Of a stretch of DNA of 9,115 nt, positions 6,679 through 9,115 are shown piece by piece; the stretch's first letter is position 1, and every line of letters begins with the position of its first letter. The stretch is from Oscillospiraceae bacterium (lineage in GTDB: Bacteria; Bacillota; Clostridia; Oscillospirales; Ruminococcaceae). The notes below the pieces were generated by a model. That model was not told the DNA's origin, ran no database searches, and worked only from the letters and a program-made list of their open reading frames with translations. Both the position numbers and the translations under genes were made by a program. The stretch lies in assembly GCA_016297675.1 (NCBI GenBank), contig JAEDGE010000076.1, positions 1-9,115 of the forward strand, read 5' to 3'.

Positions 6679-6868
6679 CACCATGCAGATAAAACACAAT
6701 CTGAATTTGTATAATCTGTTAAAATTAGATGGGCGGCATTTGTGAATGTTTCACATTTTTTTTAAAGGTAGGAATTTTTTAAGTTTACTTTCAGAAACAG
6801 CCGTTACAATGAGAATCAGAAAAACAGGAATATGCCCATCGTGTTATTTGAAAAAGGAGCGATTTCAT
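6679..6868 (+). promoter_or_regulatory. Promoter region of the dockerin protein gene
   Basis: This 190-base gap separates the terminator from the dockerin gene, so it should carry that gene's promoter. TATAAT at 6710-6715 is a perfect -10 match but has no good -35 at 16-18 bases. TACAAT at 6805-6810 has a weak TTTACT 15 bases upstream. AATCTG is directly repeated at 6698 and 6713, overlapping the first -10. A palindrome lies at 6741-6755. AAGGAG (6854-6859) is the ribosome binding site. I cannot choose between the two promoter candidates. Confidence 0.45.
6741..6755. promoter_or_regulatory. Perfect inverted repeat TGTGAA-N3-TTCACA, candidate operator
   Basis: TGTGAATGTTTCACA is a perfect 6+6 palindrome with a 3-base centre. 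It sits 26 bases downstream of a TATAAT and 113 bases upstream of the dockerin gene start. Its half-sites resemble TGTGA/TCACA sites of Crp-Fnr-type regulators but with 5 rather than 6 bases between them, and it does not fit the CcpA cre consensus. Eight T follow at 6756-6763 region, so a weak hairpin terminator is an alternative reading, although a 6-bp AT-rich stem would be poor. Confidence 0.35.
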
Positions 6869-9115
6869 ATGAAACAAACACGTAAACGGACTTGTCGTGC
6901 TTCGATTGCCAGTCTGTTCTGTGCCACCGTATTGGCAAGCACGCTGCCGGCACTGCCGGCTTCTGCAGCAACTGCAACGCTAGTCGGGGATGTCACATTG
7001 GACGGCAGTGTCAACCTCAGCGATGTCGTTGCAGCACAGCAGTATCTGCTGAATAAGCGGACGCTTTCCCCAGAAGCTGGTGCGAATGCAGATTACAATG
7101 CAGACAATGTATGCAATGTTATGGATCTGGTTCTGCTGAAACGGGATGTGCTGAACAAGATCGATCCGGTCAACGATGCGATTACCATTCATCTCAGTGA
7201 TAGTGGTATCACAGTAGAAAATGATACCAACGGTGTCACCAGCGTCAGCGGTAAGACTGTTACCATTACGGCTTCTGGCAATTACAAGGTGGATGGCAGT
7301 ATTGCAGACGGACAGATTTTCATCAACATACCGGATACGACAGCAGATGCCGGCGATGTAGAACTCTTCCTGAATGATGTCACCATGACTTCTTCTACAG
7401 GAGCACCATGTATCTACACGCAGTCAGCTGTGAAGACCAAGCTGACGGTCAGCGGTACGAATACCTTTACAGATACCGCATCCGCTGCGAATGCGACAAC
7501 GAGCGGTGTGATTTATGCAGACGGAAAGCTGACGGTTACCAAGAACAGCACTGGCGTTCTGGACATTACCTCCTCCATGAACGTTGGTCTGTATTCCACT
7601 AAGAACATGAACTTGAACGGCAGTACCATTCAAGTGAATACCGATGTGGATACGCTTTCCGATGCCGATGCGATTAAGACTAAGAACACCTTAACCGTAG
7701 AAGGTGCAACCGTGAAAGTAGAATCTTCTGCAGACGGTTTGAAGTCCACACAGGAACAGGTAGATGTAATTTCCGGCAGCGTTACCGTCAAGGCTGGCAA
7801 TGATGCCGTACAAGCAGCAACTGCGATCAACATCTCCGGCGGTACGGTGATTGCAGGTGGTGACAGAGGATTCCGTCTGGATGATCTGGGTACTTTGAAT
7901 ATTACCGGTGGTGATGTAATTGCGACTGCAACGGATTACCAGATTACAGACAGCACAACCAGTCTGGCAAATGTCGATCTGAGCGGCAGCACACAGGGCA
8001 TTATGATGCTCGACTTTGCAGCAGAACAGTCTAAGAACCAAACCATCACGGTACAGCAGAATGGTACGACTGTTTATGAAATGACTACAAATAAGAAGTG
8101 CAGCTATGCACTCCTGAGTGGCAGCGGCATTACCGCTTCTGGTAACTATACCACAGCAGTCAGCGGTGCAGCACAGGGACATCTCCCAACTGGCAGCACA
8201 ACACAGGAAAGCAGCTTTGTCATGAGTGGCAATGCAGCGGAATTCTACAGTGTATCTGCAACAGGCAGTGTCGTGACACCGAGTGATGACAATGCCGTTG
8301 CAACCATTTCTTTCTCTGACAGCGGTGTCAAGTTGCTGAATGCATCCGGCAGTGATGTGACTGCCAGTGCAGAGGGAATTACCGCAAATGGCAGCACTGT
8401 TACGATCACTGTTCCGGGTTCTTTTGATGTAACTGGTGATAGCAGCAATGCTCGCATTGAAGTCAATGTGGACAAGACCACTTATGCAACCGGTGTGGTA
8501 GAACTGCTTCTGAAGAATGCCAACCTGAGCAATTCCACAATGGCACCGATTTATGTCGAAGCAATCGGAGATGAAGTCGTACTGAACAGCGTCAGCGGTA
8601 CTGTTAATACCATTTCGGACGGCACCAGCCATACTGATACGTATGTAGACAGTGAAGGCGTGACCAATACGGTCAATGGTGCGGTATTCTCCAGAGATGA
8701 TATGAAGCTCAAGGGCTCTGGCAGCCTGACCATCAACGGGAATACAGAAGACGGTCTGGTCTGCAAAAATGACCTGAAGTTGTATAATGGTATCATTACG
8801 GTAACAGCAAAGGATGATGCCATCCGCGGCAATGATAGTATTGTGATTGGAAATGATACAGCAACCGATTACAGCAATCTGAAGATTACAGCAACCTCTA
8901 CCGCAGGCGATGGATTCAAAACCAATGATACCGATACGACCAGCGGAAAGGGCTTTATTACCGTCAACGGCGGTACGGTCGAAGTCACTTCCTATTCTGA
9001 CGGATTCCATGCATCACAGGCATTGAATATCAATGGCGGTGATATCAATATTAAGACCACTTGTCCAGCTTCTCAGAGCAGCGGCGGCAGTTGGGGCGGT
9101 TTCCCAGGCGGCAGT
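6869..9115 (+). CDS. Secreted dockerin protein with tandem Cthe_2159-like (DUF4353) carbohydrate-binding domains, 3' partial
   Basis: The frame stays open to the window edge (749 residues, no stop). Residues 1-34 are a Sec signal peptide: basic RKR, a hydrophobic stretch, and cleavage near ASA-A at 31-34. Residues 40-98 form a type I dockerin with two calcium loops. From 103 to about 450 is one DUF4353 beta-helix domain with its C-terminal cap, and from 475 a second begins, cut at a Gly/Ser-rich stretch (SQSSGGSWGGFPGGS). Cthe_2159 of Clostridium thermocellum is a pectate-lyase-like beta-helix that binds cellulose and pectin. The protein is therefore probably anchored by dockerin-cohesin contact to a scaffoldin and binds plant cell wall polysaccharide; catalysis is unproven. 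ATG 6869 has AAGGAG nine bases upstream. The gene stands alone after a terminator. Cohesin and scaffoldin genes are not in view. Confidence 0.9.
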   Translation, partial: MKQTRKRTCRASIASLFCATVLASTLPALPASAATATLVGDVTLDGSVNLSDVVAAQQYLLNKRTLSPEAGANADYNADNVCNVMDLVLLKRDVLNKIDPVNDAITIHLSDSGITVENDTNGVTSVSGKTVTITASGNYKVDGSIADGQIFINIPDTTADAGDVELFLNDVTMTSSTGAPCIYTQSAVKTKLTVSGTNTFTDTASAANATTSGVIYADGKLTVTKNSTGVLDITSSMNVGLYSTKNMNLNGSTIQVNTDVDTLSDADAIKTKNTLTVEGATVKVESSADGLKSTQEQVDVISGSVTVKAGNDAVQAATAINISGGTVIAGGDRGFRLDDLGTLNITGGDVIATATDYQITDSTTSLANVDLSGSTQGIMMLDFAAEQSKNQTITVQQNGTTVYEMTTNKKCSYALLSGSGITASGNYTTAVSGAAQGHLPTGSTTQESSFVMSGNAAEFYSVSATGSVVTPSDDNAVATISFSDSGVKLLNASGSDVTASAEGITANGSTVTITVPGSFDVTGDSSNARIEVNVDKTTYATGVVELLLKNANLSNSTMAPIYVEAIGDEVVLNSVSGTVNTISDGTSHTDTYVDSEGVTNTVNGAVFSRDDMKLKGSGSLTINGNTEDGLVCKNDLKLYNGIITVTAKDDAIRGNDSIVIGNDTATDYSNLKITATSTAGDGFKTNDTDTTSGKGFITVNGGTVEVTSYSDGFHASQALNINGGDINIKTTCPASQSSGGSWGGFPGGS
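6986..7162 (+). other. Type I dockerin domain (residues 40-98)
   Basis: Two F-hand calcium loops are visible. Loop 1 uses Asp41, Thr43, Asp45, Asn49 and Asp52, with helix residues VVAAQQYLLN. Loop 2 uses Asp75, Asn77, Asp79, Asn83 and Asp86, with helix residues LVLLKRDVLN. The positions follow the DxNxDGxxNxxD dockerin pattern, with Thr for Asn at position 3 of loop 1. Its place directly after the signal peptide is less common than the usual C-terminal position. Confidence 0.9.
7175..8218 (+). repeat. DUF4353 beta-helix domain, copy 1 (residues about 103-450)
   Basis: It opens with ITIHLSDSGITV and TVTITASGNYKVDG, and its opening aligns with that of copy 2. Four beta-helix turns carry an Asp-Gly or Asp-Ala rung motif at Asp267, Asp289, Asp312 and Asp332, 20-23 residues apart. 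The domain ends in the family's cap segment (ITVQQNGTTVYEMTTNKKCS). Compared with copy 2 it has drifted from the usual family wording, so it may have diverged in ligand or calcium binding. Confidence 0.7.
8291..9115 (+). repeat. DUF4353 beta-helix domain, copy 2 (from residue 475, truncated by window)
   Basis: It opens with ATISFSDSGVKL, then TVTITVPGSFDVTG and MAPIYVEA, paralleling copy 1. It has the standard family phrases GAVFSRDDMKLKGSGSLTING and KDDAIRGNDSIVI. Rung motifs lie at Asp628, Asp650, Asp681 and Asp711, spaced 22-31 residues. The sequence stops in the Gly/Ser-rich insert often seen in this family; the remaining turns and cap should lie beyond the window. Confidence 0.75.

Noticed and set aside
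6741..6755. CcpA cre site
   Set aside because: The centre lacks the CG and the flanking A/T pattern of the cre consensus; only a generic palindrome is supported.
7691..9010. 439-codon open frame on the minus strand, opposite the dockerin gene
   Set aside because: It is antisense to a clear coding frame with signal peptide, dockerin and repeat domains. The translated product is Cys/Ile-rich without domain logic, and I see no ribosome binding site. It comes from the biased, repetitive codons of the beta-helix gene.

Overview
The window reads as a chromosomal stretch from a low-to-mid GC Gram-positive anaerobe of the Clostridia, most like Ruminococcus or a close relative in the Oscillospiraceae. 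The evidence is strong AGGAGG-type ribosome binding sites, tightly packed co-directional genes, a YceG/MltG gene next to a U32-family gene, and a secreted dockerin protein of the kind found in cellulosome-forming ruminococci. The genus is an inference; no rRNA or other definitive marker is present. I see no tRNA, rRNA, CRISPR array, insertion sequence or attachment site.

Bases 1-6678 form one run of seven plus-strand genes. A near-consensus promoter at 14-42 starts it and a hairpin plus T-tract at 6631-6678 ends it. The order is thyX (flavin-dependent thymidylate synthase), a tmk-like nucleotide kinase, a stand-alone DUF2156 protein, a DJ-1/PfpI protein, 5-formyltetrahydrofolate cyclo-ligase, mltG (endolytic murein transglycosylase) and a U32-family gene that is probably trhP-like. 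Three junctions overlap by 7, 8 and 17 bases and two others are separated by 23 and 6 bases. Only 2456-2609 is a real gap, so the run may be one operon or two.

The first half has a clear metabolic theme. ThyX makes dTMP from dUMP using methylene-tetrahydrofolate, the kinase probably phosphorylates dTMP, and the cyclo-ligase returns 5-formyl-tetrahydrofolate to the active folate pool. The second half joins cell-wall glycan processing (mltG) to probable tRNA wobble hydroxylation (U32). The same mltG-U32 neighbourhood is known in Bacillus subtilis (yrrL to yrrO).

After a 190-base regulatory gap holding a perfect TGTGAA-N3-TTCACA palindrome, a separate gene starts at 6869 and runs off the window end (at least 749 residues). 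It encodes a secreted protein with a signal peptide, an N-terminal type I dockerin with both calcium loops, and two tandem beta-helix domains of the Cthe_2159 / DUF4353 carbohydrate-binding family. It is the most distinctive gene here, plausibly a cellulosome-attached plant-polysaccharide-binding component. I found no wholly new system. The items most worth following are this dockerin protein, the 10-residue repeat in the cytoplasmic tail of MltG, and the atypical kinase paired with thyX.
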